Below are positions 1-9,469 of a stretch of 64,000 bases of DNA, piece after piece (positions within the stretch are counted from its first letter, which is position 1; each line of letters begins with the position of its first letter). Under the pieces are notes generated by a model. It was not told the DNA's origin. It made no database searches and worked only from the letters and a program-made list of their open reading frames with translations. Source of the DNA: an uncultured Psychrobacter sp. (GTDB lineage Bacteria > Pseudomonadota > Gammaproteobacteria > Pseudomonadales > Moraxellaceae); NCBI GenBank assembly GCA_947501045.1, contig CANMUI010000001.1, positions 496,001-560,000 of the forward strand, in the 5' to 3' direction. The position numbers and the translations under genes are program-made.

Positions 1-2132
1 TGATAAAGCCGATCGCTGTTAAACGCACCCATAGCAACAATCTCAATAACCCTCATGGCGAGCGCAAACGTGTCAATGCAAATACCCTCAAGGTAGGTGC
101 TTTAAGTCTTGCAACAGCGGTAGGAATGATTGGACTGTCACAAGTAGCCTGTGCTGAGCTAAGTTACAACGACGAGGGCTATCAATCAGATAGTAGCTAT
201 CAGCCAAATAACAGCCAACAAGACAATAGCATAAATTACTTTACAGCGGCGGCAGAAGCCGAGAATCGCGACGATATCAACGCGCTATTTAACTATGAGC
301 AGCTGATGAGCGGTGGCTTATTCGCCATGTATCCTACTTACTGGCGTATGAATTTGGACTTAAAGGAACAAAGCCCAGCTGCCATATCGCAGTTTGTACG
401 TCAGTATCCTGATACAGTTATGGCTGAAAAGCTGGTCGCTGACTTTGCTGAAACCAAAGCGGCAGCTGGTGATTACGCCGCTGTACGCCAAGTGGCCAAT
501 CTCATTACCAATGGCGATCGTAGTGAGCGCTGTGCGGTAGCGCTTGGGTTTAACAATGGCGGTGATACGATGCGCGCGCTGGCAGAGAAGTCGGATGTTT
601 GGTTAACCACGCTTAAGCAGCCAGCGCTATGTGAGCAGCTGGCAACTGAGCTTAATAATAATCCGCTCATCAGCAATCAAGATCGCGCCGCTCGTCTAAA
701 GCGTATGCTACGTAAGGGTAAGACTGGCGATATCATGGCATTGTCCTCACGCCTTGGTACTCCTATCTCTTATTCAGCCCTGAGCGAGATTCAGCTCAAT
801 CCTAATGCTTTTTTTAGCAGCTTTAATAGACAACCTAATAGTCAGATTAACCAGTATTTATATCTATACGCTATAGGACGTGCAGCTGATAAATCTTATC
901 AATCAGCAGCGCTGCAGCTTGATTACGATATCAAGCAAGACAATCAACGTAGCGTACGCTTATTAAATGATGAGACGCGCCGTTATGCTTATCGTATCCT
1001 CGGCGTTCAGCGCATGAACCATACTACCGATGATGGTTTTAATATCGAAGCGGTTAATTGGTTTCGTAATAGCTTAGATGATGATTTTAATTTTGAAGAA
1101 GCGGAAGATTATGCCAAGGCCGCTATCCGCTTTAGCAGCTGGGGTGATGTGATCGAAGCGATCTCGCATATGGATGCCCAAACTCAAAAGTCAAACCAAT
1201 GGCAGTATTGGCTTGCGCGTGCGTATGAACAAACAGGCGATAGCAGCAAGCGCGCTCTTGCCAAAAAGATGTATCAACATCTGGCCAGCAGTAATGACTA
1301 TTATGGCTTGCTTGCAAAAGACAAAGTCGGACAACGTTTCGATGCGGCGCGTTTAGGTGGCAGTAATCTACCAAATGTCAGCAGTGCTGATAAAGCTCGT
1401 GTTATGCAAAACCCACATTTTGCTCGCGCCTTTGCGCTCTATAACTCTGATGCCAATCGTGGCTATGCCAATCGCGAGTGGAACTGGGCGGTTAAACAAG
1501 CACGTGACAATCGCGATGACAATTTAATTGTTGCTGCTGCACGCCTGGCCCATGATATGGGCTGGCTTGATCGTGCGATTTATGCTGCTGATAATACTGC
1601 TGGGACTAGTAGTTTGGCATTATCGTATCCGATGCCGCATCAAGCCTCTGTCGTTCGCTACAGTCAAGCTGCCGGCATTGATCCCGCTTGGGCTTATGGC
1701 ATCATGCGTCAAGAGAGCCGTTTTGTGACCTCAGCGCGTTCTAACGTTGGTGCCAGTGGCCTTATGCAAATTATGCCCGATACGGCAAAATATATCGCGC
1801 GTAATCTAGGGGAGTCTTATAGTGCTAGCCGCGCCAATAGTGGCGACACTAATATTCGCTATGGTACTTGGTACATGAATGATATCTTAGCCAAGTTAAA
1901 CTATCAGCCGGTACTTGCAACTGCAGGTTACAATGCTGGACCAAATAAGGCCAAGCGCTGGCAGCCCGTTTATGGCTCACTTGCCGCCGATCAATATGTT
2001 GAATCGATCGCTTATCCTGAGACTCGTAATTACGTCAAACACGTCATGGAAAACGCTACGGTTTATAGTAGTTTACTGGGCCGTACAGAACCAATCAGCC
2101 AGCGTATGGGTACTATTCCAGCGGCACTCTAG
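1..2132 (+). CDS. slt: Soluble lytic murein transglycosylase (Slt70-like), 5' end at window edge
   Basis: Periplasmic enzyme that cleaves the MurNAc-GlcNAc bond of peptidoglycan with 1,6-anhydro product formation. The C-terminal SLT domain is clear: an RQESRF motif with the catalytic Glu encoded at 1713-1715, then GASGLMQIMP and AGYNAGP. The long helical N-terminal part fits the Slt70 superhelical ring. The frame is open from base 3, and bases 1-2 (tg) fit an ATG whose A lies just outside. That start gives a basic N-terminus (MIKPIAVKR) followed by a hydrophobic segment and an A-C-A signal peptidase site. The Met at 126 would cut this signal peptide in half, so I take the gene as running off the left edge. 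Product anhydro-muropeptides would be processed by the AmpD encoded at 9.7-10.3 kb. Confidence 0.9.
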   Translation, partial: IKPIAVKRTHSNNLNNPHGERKRVNANTLKVGALSLATAVGMIGLSQVACAELSYNDEGYQSDSSYQPNNSQQDNSINYFTAAAEAENRDDINALFNYEQLMSGGLFAMYPTYWRMNLDLKEQSPAAISQFVRQYPDTVMAEKLVADFAETKAAAGDYAAVRQVANLITNGDRSERCAVALGFNNGGDTMRALAEKSDVWLTTLKQPALCEQLATELNNNPLISNQDRAARLKRMLRKGKTGDIMALSSRLGTPISYSALSEIQLNPNAFFSSFNRQPNSQINQYLYLYAIGRAADKSYQSAALQLDYDIKQDNQRSVRLLNDETRRYAYRILGVQRMNHTTDDGFNIEAVNWFRNSLDDDFNFEEAEDYAKAAIRFSSWGDVIEAISHMDAQTQKSNQWQYWLARAYEQTGDSSKRALAKKMYQHLASSNDYYGLLAKDKVGQRFDAARLGGSNLPNVSSADKARVMQNPHFARAFALYNSDANRGYANREWNWAVKQARDNRDDNLIVAAARLAHDMGWLDRAIYAADNTAGTSSLALSYPMPHQASVVRYSQAAGIDPAWAYGIMRQESRFVTSARSNVGASGLMQIMPDTAKYIARNLGESYSASRANSGDTNIRYGTWYMNDILAKLNYQPVLATAGYNAGPNKAKRWQPVYGSLAADQYVESIAYPETRNYVKHVMENATVYSSLLGRTEPISQRMGTIPAAL

Positions 2133-2455
2133 CTCAAATAATAGTTTTTGAACTCTGCTTAAAAAGTACATTCTGGTAGGGGCTGGGTTGATCTATTTTT
2201 GGCGAGTTTACGTTTTTACTGTAGATTAAAAGAAAGATTTTGTTACTATGATTTTTTGCCACTAAAATTTTAGTTAGCGTCTAATATTTCGTTTGTTGTA
2301 AGATGACAAATTATGATAGTTAAACGCTAATTTTTAGTTTCTTAAACTTAAAATCTAGAGTCAGCATTTTGAAACAAATGACTCAAGCATTGCGTTGCTA
2401 CTTATGACTGATAGCTGCTATTTATGACTAATAATTATCAAATGCCTTTTTTACT
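2133..2455. other. Intergenic spacer, 323 bp
   Basis: AT-rich gap between the transglycosylase and the RNase T2-like gene. I see no RNA gene, no convincing hairpin terminator and no repeat here; it presumably carries the promoter of the downstream gene. Confidence 0.5.
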
Positions 2456-3277
2456 ATGATGAATAATGTTTCAAATCAGCCTGTGCAGATGCCAATCAGA
2501 TCCCAAGATTCTGTTCAGGATAGTACACTCTATTTAAAGGCATTTATCGCAAAGATATCATTATTACAAACAGCCTTCAAAAGAAGCACGTTACAAACCC
2601 TTGAGCACAAAAACGCTTATAGTAATCATAGGCTTGGTATAGTTCGTACGCCGCTAAGTATCGCAAGTTTGCTATTGCTACAAGGTCTTGTTGTATTACC
2701 TGCACAAGCCGCCAGCGCACTCACCACTGGGCAACGAGTACTGATGATCGAGATGACGCCAGCACTATGTCGTTTGCAGCCAACGCGTACGCTTATGCGT
2801 CAGTGCTTAGAGGGCTACTCACTGACAGTAGCAGGTTTGGATTTAGGGTATGGACAGCGCTGCGGACGGGGAAGTACGCCTCGTCTTACGCCACTACAGC
2901 TAAAAGTGGTCAATCGCATTATGCCTGATACTACGGTGCGTAGCCAAGCTTGGCAGCATTATGGAGCTTGTAGTCCGCTCAGCTCCAGCAGTTATTTTCG
3001 TCAAATTATCAACTACTCTGGTGCATTGAAGCTACCTAGCGAGCTGAGTACTGGCAACAGCTACACAGTTTCAAGATCACGTTTTATCAATCAGATGACC
3101 CGTCTTAATGAAGGTATGTCCGCCGCTAGTATCGATCTTATTTGCCAAAAAGACAACTACCGACGTCAGCCTGTGCTCACCGATATGCATATATGTTATG
3201 AAGGTAGCCAGTTTGGTAGGTGTTATAACACAGTAAATAATTGCGGGACAAATTTTATCATTTCAGGTGGCAGTTAG
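2456..3277 (+). CDS. Exported RNase T2/RNase I-like protein with replaced catalytic residues
   Basis: The C-terminal 185 residues line up with E. coli RNase I (T2 family): LTPLQLKVVNRIMP, the GACSPLSSSSYF block, TVSRSRF, and the terminal CGTNFIIS. The two T2 active-site blocks are altered. The first, normally LTVHGLWP, reads LTVAGLDLG (residues 123-131), so the catalytic His is Ala126. The second, normally (Y/W)xKHGxC, reads WQHYGAC (166-172), so the second catalytic His is Tyr169 and the acidic residue is Ala165. Structural Cys residues are kept. A hydrophobic segment with an AQA cleavage site (about 65-86) suggests export, but it follows an unusually long 60-residue leader, and no strong Shine-Dalgarno marks the start. 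I infer a non-catalytic RNA-binding or structural role; an RNase is unlikely. Confidence 0.6.
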   Translation: MMNNVSNQPVQMPIRSQDSVQDSTLYLKAFIAKISLLQTAFKRSTLQTLEHKNAYSNHRLGIVRTPLSIASLLLLQGLVVLPAQAASALTTGQRVLMIEMTPALCRLQPTRTLMRQCLEGYSLTVAGLDLGYGQRCGRGSTPRLTPLQLKVVNRIMPDTTVRSQAWQHYGACSPLSSSSYFRQIINYSGALKLPSELSTGNSYTVSRSRFINQMTRLNEGMSAASIDLICQKDNYRRQPVLTDMHICYEGSQFGRCYNTVNNCGTNFIISGGS

Positions 3278-3567
3278 GCAGCGGCTCAGGTGTCTGATAA
3301 GTCAGTTATCCCTAAAATTATTTTAATTAAAAACTGCTACCCAGCTTTATTTTTACAACTCTATTGCTTACCTATAAGATCGTTTTTTGGTATATAAGCA
3401 AATTATCGTAAGTATAAAATGTAACAATATATGCGGAAGTAAGTACGCTATTGTAACTAGACGATTCGCCGTTTGAGGTGCTACACTAGCCCTCGTTTAC
3501 GATAGTAACCACTCAATACAAGTAAAGCGAATAACCAATATATTTACAGCTAATAAGGGAGTATTTT

Positions 3568-4551
3568 ATGAAACAGCCTGTACGTGTTGCCGTGACCGGT
3601 GCTGCTGGTAACATCAGCTATGCAATGCTATTTCGCATTGCCTCTGGTGAGATGCTAGGTAAAGATCAGCCCGTTATTTTACAACTGCTTGAAATCACCC
3701 CAGCACTTGATGCGCTAAAGGGTGTGGTTATGGAACTACAAGACTGTGCTTTTCCTTTGTTGACTGATATTGTCCAAACTGATGATGCCAACGTGGCTTT
3801 CAAAGATATAGACTATGCTTTATTGGTTGGCGCGCGTCCTCGTGGTCCTGGTATGGAACGCAAAGATTTGCTAGAAGCCAATGCGGCAATTTTCTCAGCG
3901 CAAGGCAAAGCGTTAAATGATGTAGCTAGCCGTGATGTCAAAGTACTAGTAGTTGGTAACCCTGCCAATACTAATGCGGTCATCGCTCAGCGTAATGCAC
4001 CAGATTTAGACCCGCGCAACTTTACCGCAATGACTCGTTTGGATCATAACCGTGCGATCGCTCAGCTGGCTGAAAAGACAGACAGTACGGTAAATGACGT
4101 GAAAAAAATGATCATCTGGGGCAACCATTCGTCCACTCAGTATCCTGATCTAACCGCTTGTACAGTAAATGGTAAGCCTGCGTTGGATTTGGTCGATCGC
4201 GACTGGTACGAAAACACCTATATTCCAGAAGTACAACAGCGCGGAGCTGCTATCATCAAAGCACGTGGAGCTTCATCTGCCGCTTCTGCCGCCAACGCTG
4301 CTATCGCTCATATGCGTACTTGGGCCCTTGGCAGTGATGAGAACGATTGGGTCTCAATGGGCGTCTACTCAAACGGTGAATACGGTATCTCTGAGGGTTT
4401 AATCTACTCTTTCCCATGCACTTGTAGCAATGGGGATTGGTCTATCGTTGAAGGCGTTGATGTATCATCAGATTTCTCCAAAGAAAAGATGGCGGCGACC
4501 GAGCAAGAGCTTAATGAAGAGCGTGACGCGGTATCGCATCTACTTCCGTAA
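3568..4551 (+). CDS. mdh: Malate dehydrogenase (NAD)
   Basis: TCA-cycle enzyme interconverting malate and oxaloacetate in the cytoplasm. The 327-residue protein has the Rossmann signature GAAGNISYAM at residues 11-20, the substrate-binding Arg region ARPRGPGMER, the NPANTN loop, the RLDHNRA segment and the catalytic His in WGNHSSTQYPD. Length and motifs match the LDH/MDH superfamily type common in beta/gammaproteobacteria (327-329 residues) better than the E. coli type. The start has a good Shine-Dalgarno (aaggga) and the gene is followed by a strong hairpin terminator, so it appears to be transcribed alone. Confidence 0.97.
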   Translation: MKQPVRVAVTGAAGNISYAMLFRIASGEMLGKDQPVILQLLEITPALDALKGVVMELQDCAFPLLTDIVQTDDANVAFKDIDYALLVGARPRGPGMERKDLLEANAAIFSAQGKALNDVASRDVKVLVVGNPANTNAVIAQRNAPDLDPRNFTAMTRLDHNRAIAQLAEKTDSTVNDVKKMIIWGNHSSTQYPDLTACTVNGKPALDLVDRDWYENTYIPEVQQRGAAIIKARGASSAASAANAAIAHMRTWALGSDENDWVSMGVYSNGEYGISEGLIYSFPCTCSNGDWSIVEGVDVSSDFSKEKMAATEQELNEERDAVSHLLP

Positions 4552-4600
4552 GCTTTAGATTGTATTATTGAGCAACACTTATAGCTTAATAATAAAGAGG

Positions 4601-4629
4601 AGCCTTACTAGTGATAGTAAGGCTTTTTT
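4601..4629 (+). terminator. Rho-independent terminator of mdh
   Basis: Perfect 10-bp inverted repeat (agccttacta / tagtaaggct) with a gtga loop followed by a run of six T, about 50 bp after the mdh stop. Confidence 0.9.
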
Positions 4630-4833
4630 ATGTAGTATCGTTAAAGCAAGCTTGATCCTGTTAACACAACTGATAATGTTGCATAAACCTTGATTAACAG
4701 CTTTTAGAATAAAGCTTGCTACAATAGCCCAAAACAAGCAAAAAAGACTAGTACGTTAAGAACAGTCGCGTAAAATCAGATAATAAACCAAAATCACTTT
4801 ATACTATTAATTTTATATGATTAAGGAAAAACC

Positions 4834-5073
4834 ATGTTGGGTGAACCAGATTATACAATGAATGATTTATTTGCGCAGTTGGGATTAGACAGCTCAGATG
4901 AAGCCATTGATAACTTTATTGAAAACAACAAATTAGCAAAGGAAGAAGCATTGATTGATTCTAACATTTGGAGTGACAATCAACGTATGTTTTTGCAAGA
5001 AGAGTGGAGAAAGGACGCGGCGTGGGTCGAAGTTATTGATGAGCTAAATGTTCGTCTACATCCCGATGCTTAA
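4834..5073 (+). CDS. DUF2789 family protein
   Basis: Small acidic 79-residue protein. The N-terminal block (PDYTMNDLFAQLGL) and the later block around WSDNQRMFLQEEWRKDAAW match my recollection of the DUF2789 family, which is widespread in Acinetobacter, Psychrobacter and Pseudomonas and has no established function. No signal peptide or membrane segment is visible. It sits alone, with a Shine-Dalgarno (aagga) before the start and a terminator after it. Confidence 0.85.
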   Translation: MLGEPDYTMNDLFAQLGLDSSDEAIDNFIENNKLAKEEALIDSNIWSDNQRMFLQEEWRKDAAWVEVIDELNVRLHPDA

Positions 5074-5112
5074 TAACGAGTAATTGTAGTTAGCTTAGCA
5101 AATTAGCAAAAT

Positions 5113-5150
5113 AAAACCCACGACAGGTATGTTTGTGGGTTTTATTTTTA
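5113..5150 (+). terminator. Terminator between the DUF2789 gene and ribF (convergent genes)
   Basis: Inverted repeat aaaacccac / gtgggtttt with a 13-nt loop, then a T-rich tract. The A-rich left arm means it may also serve ribF arriving on the other strand. Confidence 0.8.
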
Positions 5151-5194
5151 TTTGGAATTGACTATAGCAGAACTTAAACAATGATTTGAATCCG

Positions 5195-6250
5195 TTAGTC
5201 TAGCTGTTGCGCTCGCCACGCCAGTAGGTCAGCGACATCATTATGAATGCCTTTTTTCAGCGCCTCTAAGCCCTCATAGTGGCGCTCTCCATGTAAGAAA
5301 TGTAAAAAGCGCACTTGTAGGGTCTCACCATATAAGTCGCCTTTAAACTGCGGAAAATGTACTTCCAAACGCCACTCTTTGTCCTTATTTACTGAGGGTC
5401 TAGTGCCAATGCTGGCAGTACCAAACAAGCTATCAGAACGCAGGCCGGATACGCCGGTTTGATTATCAACCGCCAAAGCAATTAAACCATTAGAGATAAC
5501 TTGTCCTGCACTGTCAAGGCGTACCACATCTACAGCGAAAATCCCATGCAGGGCAGGTTTGATACGCGCCAGATCAATATTAGCTGTCGGAAAGTCCATA
5601 GTACGACCAATTTTATCGCCGCCGACCACAGTGCCTGTAATGGTATAGTCTCGTCCTAGCAGCTGATTGGCCGCTTTGATATCACCAGCTAACAACAAGT
5701 CTCGTACCCGTGTTGAGCTAATACGCTCATCAGTACTGGTATCGTCAGTGATAGTATGCAGGTCGGTCACTTGCAAACCGTAATCGCGCAAAAACTGACT
5801 GTCGCCAGTACGGTCATGTCCAAAACGAAAATCATCACCGAGCACCAAGGCTTGCACATTTAAACGTAGCGCCAATAAGTCAGCAAACGCTTTGGCAGAC
5901 AGCGCGCGAAAGTCGCTATCAAAATCGGCGACTATTAAAATCTCGACGCCATACTCTGCTAGCAATGCCTGTTTTTCTTGCAAATTAGTAAGGCGAGCAG
6001 GAGCAGATTTGGGCGCAAAAAATTCGCGTGGCTGAGGTTCAAAGATCATTACCGCCGCTTTCAAATTCTGCGCTTTTGCCAAATCTAACATTTGAGCAAG
6101 CATGGCTTGATGGCCTAAATGTACACCATCGAAATTACCGATAGTCAGCACACAAGGCGCAAGATCGGTAACTTTACTATTAATAGCTGCTATATCATCA
6201 GATTCGGCGTATGGCGGCTTAATTATTTGCTCAAGAAAATAGGTATTCAT
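5195..6250 (-). CDS. ribF: Bifunctional riboflavin kinase / FAD synthetase
   Basis: Makes FMN from riboflavin and then FAD from FMN. The N-terminal FMN adenylyltransferase domain carries GNFDGVHLGHQAML (about residues 38-51) and the ISSTRVRDLL segment. The C-terminal riboflavin kinase domain has the GTVVGGDKIGRTMDFPTANI region containing the PTAN motif. At 351 residues it is about 35 longer than E. coli RibF, mostly because of an N-terminal extension of about 30 residues. In many gammaproteobacteria ribF follows murJ; here murJ is upstream on the same strand, but a lipoprotein gene and an opposite-strand acetyltransferase gene separate them. Confidence 0.95.
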   Translation of the reverse strand: MNTYFLEQIIKPPYAESDDIAAINSKVTDLAPCVLTIGNFDGVHLGHQAMLAQMLDLAKAQNLKAAVMIFEPQPREFFAPKSAPARLTNLQEKQALLAEYGVEILIVADFDSDFRALSAKAFADLLALRLNVQALVLGDDFRFGHDRTGDSQFLRDYGLQVTDLHTITDDTSTDERISSTRVRDLLLAGDIKAANQLLGRDYTITGTVVGGDKIGRTMDFPTANIDLARIKPALHGIFAVDVVRLDSAGQVISNGLIALAVDNQTGVSGLRSDSLFGTASIGTRPSVNKDKEWRLEVHFPQFKGDLYGETLQVRFLHFLHGERHYEGLEALKKGIHNDVADLLAWRAQQLD

Positions 6251-6399
6251 AAGTAGTTTGCAGCTATTGAGGCGAGTTAAAATATCTTTTAGTTTAGAAT
6301 ATAGGTATCTAAAAGGGGTTTAAAACTTGCCATTATAAAGTAAAATAGTACACCTCACACCCCAAACTATAGATAACACCCTAGTAAATTAGAAACGTT

Positions 6400-7014
6400 A
6401 TGCTTGATGACCGTTATAAAGAGATGAAGATACTCGATAGTAGTACCGCGCAGCTTAACAATAGATTTATGGTACAACGTGCCAGCTTAGATGAATTGCC
6501 TACTATTTTGGCCATTTATAACCAAAGTATCGCTGGCAAGCAAGCAACCGCCAATTTAGCGCCGGTTACCGTAGAGGAGCGTGCTGCTTGGTTTCATGAG
6601 CATCTGGACAATCCAAAACGTCCCATTTATGTGGTAAAAGTTATCGCTAGTGGGGCTAGTATTGACAGTACTGATGAAACGCAGCTGTCAGAGAGTTCAG
6701 AAACAATCGTCGCATGGGGCAGTTTTAGTGATCTGTACGCGCGCAGTGCCTATCATATTAGTAGCGAGATCAGTATCTACTTGCATAAAGACTATCACGG
6801 TCAAGGACTGGGTAGTTTATTGACGAGCTGGATGATGACGCAGGCGCATGCACTTGGTATAAACAATGTAGTGGCGCTTGTCTTTGCTCATAACGAGCCA
6901 AGTCTAAGACTGTTTCGTAAGCTTGGCTTTGAGCAGTGGGGTTACATGCCGCAAGTGTGCGACATGCAAGGTTTTATCGCTGATGTAGTGATGCTAGGAT
7001 GCGCCACCTCTTAA
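6400..7014 (+). CDS. GNAT-family N-acetyltransferase (phosphinothricin acetyltransferase-like)
   Basis: Acetyl-CoA dependent N-acyltransferase. The acetyl-CoA binding motif A is visible as YLHKDYHGQGLGSLL (about residues 126-140), followed by the motif B region FAHNEPSLRLFRKLGFEQWG. The order ILAIYNQSI, VTVEERAAWF, then ISIYL resembles the Pat/YncA subgroup, which acetylates small amines such as phosphinothricin or methionine sulfone/sulfoximine; the actual substrate cannot be read from sequence. The N-terminus contains a roughly 20-residue extension before FMVQRASLDEL, so the true start may be a later Met (residue 9 or 24). It is convergent with the next lipoprotein gene. Confidence 0.85.
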   Translation: MLDDRYKEMKILDSSTAQLNNRFMVQRASLDELPTILAIYNQSIAGKQATANLAPVTVEERAAWFHEHLDNPKRPIYVVKVIASGASIDSTDETQLSESSETIVAWGSFSDLYARSAYHISSEISIYLHKDYHGQGLGSLLTSWMMTQAHALGINNVVALVFAHNEPSLRLFRKLGFEQWGYMPQVCDMQGFIADVVMLGCATS

Positions 7015-7060
7015 AGTGCTACAGGTTCTATAGGTGCTAAATATTAACCAGTTAAACCCT

Positions 7061-7675
7061 TTATCCTAATATCTTCCATTTGCCGTCTACCTTTTGTAGC
7101 TTATAACTCAAAGGCGCAGGTTCACTTTGACCTTTTAGCATAAGCTCGCCGCTAATCGTAGCGCGGGTCTTATCTTCATTGTAATCAGTGTCAAGTAAAG
7201 TGACATTATCGACCGTTTGCTGAAAAGCGCTTTGAGTATTGACAAGCTCTTCTTCAAAGTTGGCCATATCGACTTTATAATAGTCTATAGCATCCTTGGC
7301 TTCACCGTAATACAGAGTATCAAGTGCCTGCTTGATCGTATGCTCAGGTGTACCAGCTTCGGTTGCATTAGTGACTAGACTTGGCTGCTCATTATTGGTA
7401 ACAGGATTGATATTGTCATCAGTAATATCTATTTCATCTGCAGCCTGATTATCCTCCACCAAGCTATTGGTATCAGCCACTGTAGGCTCGCTGGTTGTAG
7501 GCGCTAAAGTCCCGTCAGTAGTAGCATCGCTCTGGTTTTCAGTAGCAGTACTTTGATCAGTAGCATTGTCATTAGTAGTATTGTCACTACAAGCACCTAT
7601 TAGCAAGCTTGTACCCAAGAACGCTGTAGTAAATAGAGTAGATAACGGTTTCGATATCAATAGTTTAGTTTTCAT
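7061..7675 (-). CDS. Putative lipoprotein with DUF4878/NTF2-like C-terminal domain
   Basis: The N-terminus MKTKLLISKPLSTLF leads into a lipobox ending LLIGAC, so it should be lipidated at that Cys. A Thr/Asn/Asp-rich linker of about 80 residues follows. The C-terminal region (PEHTIKQALDTLYYGEAKDA to KLQKVDGKWKIL) resembles the DUF4878-type NTF2-like fold: a helix followed by strands ending in a G-K-W-K strand. I choose the ATG at 7675 rather than the in-frame ATG 15 bp upstream, because taagg sits 6 nt before it while nothing resembling a ribosome site precedes the first. Function unknown. Confidence 0.75.
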   Translation of the reverse strand: MKTKLLISKPLSTLFTTAFLGTSLLIGACSDNTTNDNATDQSTATENQSDATTDGTLAPTTSEPTVADTNSLVEDNQAADEIDITDDNINPVTNNEQPSLVTNATEAGTPEHTIKQALDTLYYGEAKDAIDYYKVDMANFEEELVNTQSAFQQTVDNVTLLDTDYNEDKTRATISGELMLKGQSEPAPLSYKLQKVDGKWKILG

Positions 7676-7856
7676 AGCCAGCCTTACCATTTATTTCATG
7701 AGCAATCAGTTATTTTACGAGCAATTATTTTATGACCAATTATGGCAACGATTCATCTCATTTACAGTCAGTAATTTATTGAAGCTTGTGTCTGTTTAGT
7801 AAAAAATTACCGAACGAGCAATAGTTACAACTATATTTTAGTTATTTATTTTGAAT

Positions 7857-9407
7857 TTATCCGTGTCTTAACTGGCGCGGACGAAATCCTGTGACCAGTA
7901 GCACTATCCCATAAACTAGAGCGCCTACAACGCACATGATTAAAAGTGCTGCGATCCTTTGCCACTGCGAGGAGTCCGTTGGGAAATAGGGTAGCATTAC
8001 ATATAACGCTACTACCATGGCAATTACCGATATCAAAAACTGGGTAAAAAGTTTTTTCCAATGGCTGCCAAAACGGAAGATGCCGCGCTTATGTAAAAAG
8101 TAATATAGTAGCCCAGCGTTTACAAAAGCTGCTCCTGTGGTCGCTAAAGCTAAACCGCCATGCAGTGGCATGTCCAAAAAGTAAAATATACCAATAAAAA
8201 TCACACTAAAAATCATATTGGCAAATACGGAAATAATACCAATCTTAACCGGTGTTCGAGTGTCTTGGCGTGCAAAAAAGGCTGGCGCAAAGATTTTAAT
8301 CAGCATAAAGCCCAAAATACCACCTGCCATACTGCGTAGTGCCAAAGCACTCATTTGCGCATCCCTAAAGGAGAATTCCCCGCGCAAAAACAGCGCTTGC
8401 ATGAGCACATCAGCGAGTACAAATAGCGCTGCCGAAGCTGGAATGCCTACTAAAATAATCAGCCGCGCCGCCCAATCAATAGTCTTTTTAAAGGTAATGT
8501 CATCTTTTAGCGCTTCGCTCTTTGATAAGCTTGGTAAGATAACCGTACCGATCGCCACCCCAATCAAACCAAGTGGTAGCTCGCTCATGCGCTCAGCGGC
8601 ATAGAGCCAAGAGACAGAGCCGCCAATCATAAGCGAGGCAAAGACTGTATTAAGCAGTAAATTGATTTGGGTCACAGAAACCCCAAAAATAGCGGGTAGC
8701 ATTAAGTTCAATATGCGTTTAACGCCTTCATGTTTGAAGTCAACTTTTGGCGCCACCAAAAGTTTTTGTTGCCAAAGCTGCGGCACTTGTAGCAAAAACT
8801 GTAACAAGCCTGCGATAGCGACCGCGTAGCCAAGAGCCATAATTGGGGTCGCAAACATAGGCGCGAAAATAAGCGCGGCGGCAATCATACACAAATTTAA
8901 TAATACCGGAGCAAAGGCGGGTGCGGCAAAGCGGCCGTAGCTTTGTAAAATACCGCTGGCGAAGGCGGTCATAGAGATAAACAACAAATAGGGAAAAGTG
9001 AGACGTAATAATTCAGCGGTAATAGCAAACTTATCAGGTTGATCAGCGAAGCCTGGTGCAAATAAAGTCACTACCCAAGGCGCCATTAAAATCACTACTA
9101 CCGTCAGCATAGACAATATTAGCAGCAGCGCGCCTGAGGTGCGACTGACTAATATTTGTACTTGCTGGAGGCTATATTTTTCTTTGTATTCTGATAATAC
9201 GGGTACAAATGCTTGACTAAAAGCGCCTTCAGCGAACAGCCGCCGCAAGAAGTTGGGGATTTTAAAAGCAACTAAAAAGGCGTCCATAAGCCCGCCTGCA
9301 CCGAAGACACCTAGCAACACGATATCGCGTACTAAACCCAAAATGCGCGACAGCATAGTCATGCTGCTGACTACCATCGTTGAACGAAACAAGCGACTTT
9401 TTGCCAT
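7857..9407 (-). CDS. murJ: Lipid II flippase MurJ (MviN)
   Basis: Inner-membrane flippase of the MOP superfamily that moves lipid II across the membrane for peptidoglycan synthesis. The 516-residue protein is almost entirely hydrophobic helices (about 14 expected). It begins with the family hallmark SRILGLVRD (residues 20-28), followed by AFLVAFKIPNFLRRLFAEGAFSQAFVPV, including the essential Arg-containing loop. RTPVKIGIISV lies in the second half. Length matches E. coli MurJ (511). It is the next gene downstream of ampD on the same strand, separated by about 280 bp containing a long palindrome. Confidence 0.96.
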   Translation of the reverse strand: MAKSRLFRSTMVVSSMTMLSRILGLVRDIVLLGVFGAGGLMDAFLVAFKIPNFLRRLFAEGAFSQAFVPVLSEYKEKYSLQQVQILVSRTSGALLLILSMLTVVVILMAPWVVTLFAPGFADQPDKFAITAELLRLTFPYLLFISMTAFASGILQSYGRFAAPAFAPVLLNLCMIAAALIFAPMFATPIMALGYAVAIAGLLQFLLQVPQLWQQKLLVAPKVDFKHEGVKRILNLMLPAIFGVSVTQINLLLNTVFASLMIGGSVSWLYAAERMSELPLGLIGVAIGTVILPSLSKSEALKDDITFKKTIDWAARLIILVGIPASAALFVLADVLMQALFLRGEFSFRDAQMSALALRSMAGGILGFMLIKIFAPAFFARQDTRTPVKIGIISVFANMIFSVIFIGIFYFLDMPLHGGLALATTGAAFVNAGLLYYFLHKRGIFRFGSHWKKLFTQFLISVIAMVVALYVMLPYFPTDSSQWQRIAALLIMCVVGALVYGIVLLVTGFRPRQLRHG

Positions 9408-9469
9408 GAGAACCTATTTGCTGATTGTCTATAGTCAGTTCGAAATAAAATCGATACGCTAATATGAGC

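Noticed and set aside
6400..7014. Phosphinothricin resistance gene as a specific call
   Set aside because: The GNAT motif and subgroup resemblance do not fix the substrate, so only family level is reported.
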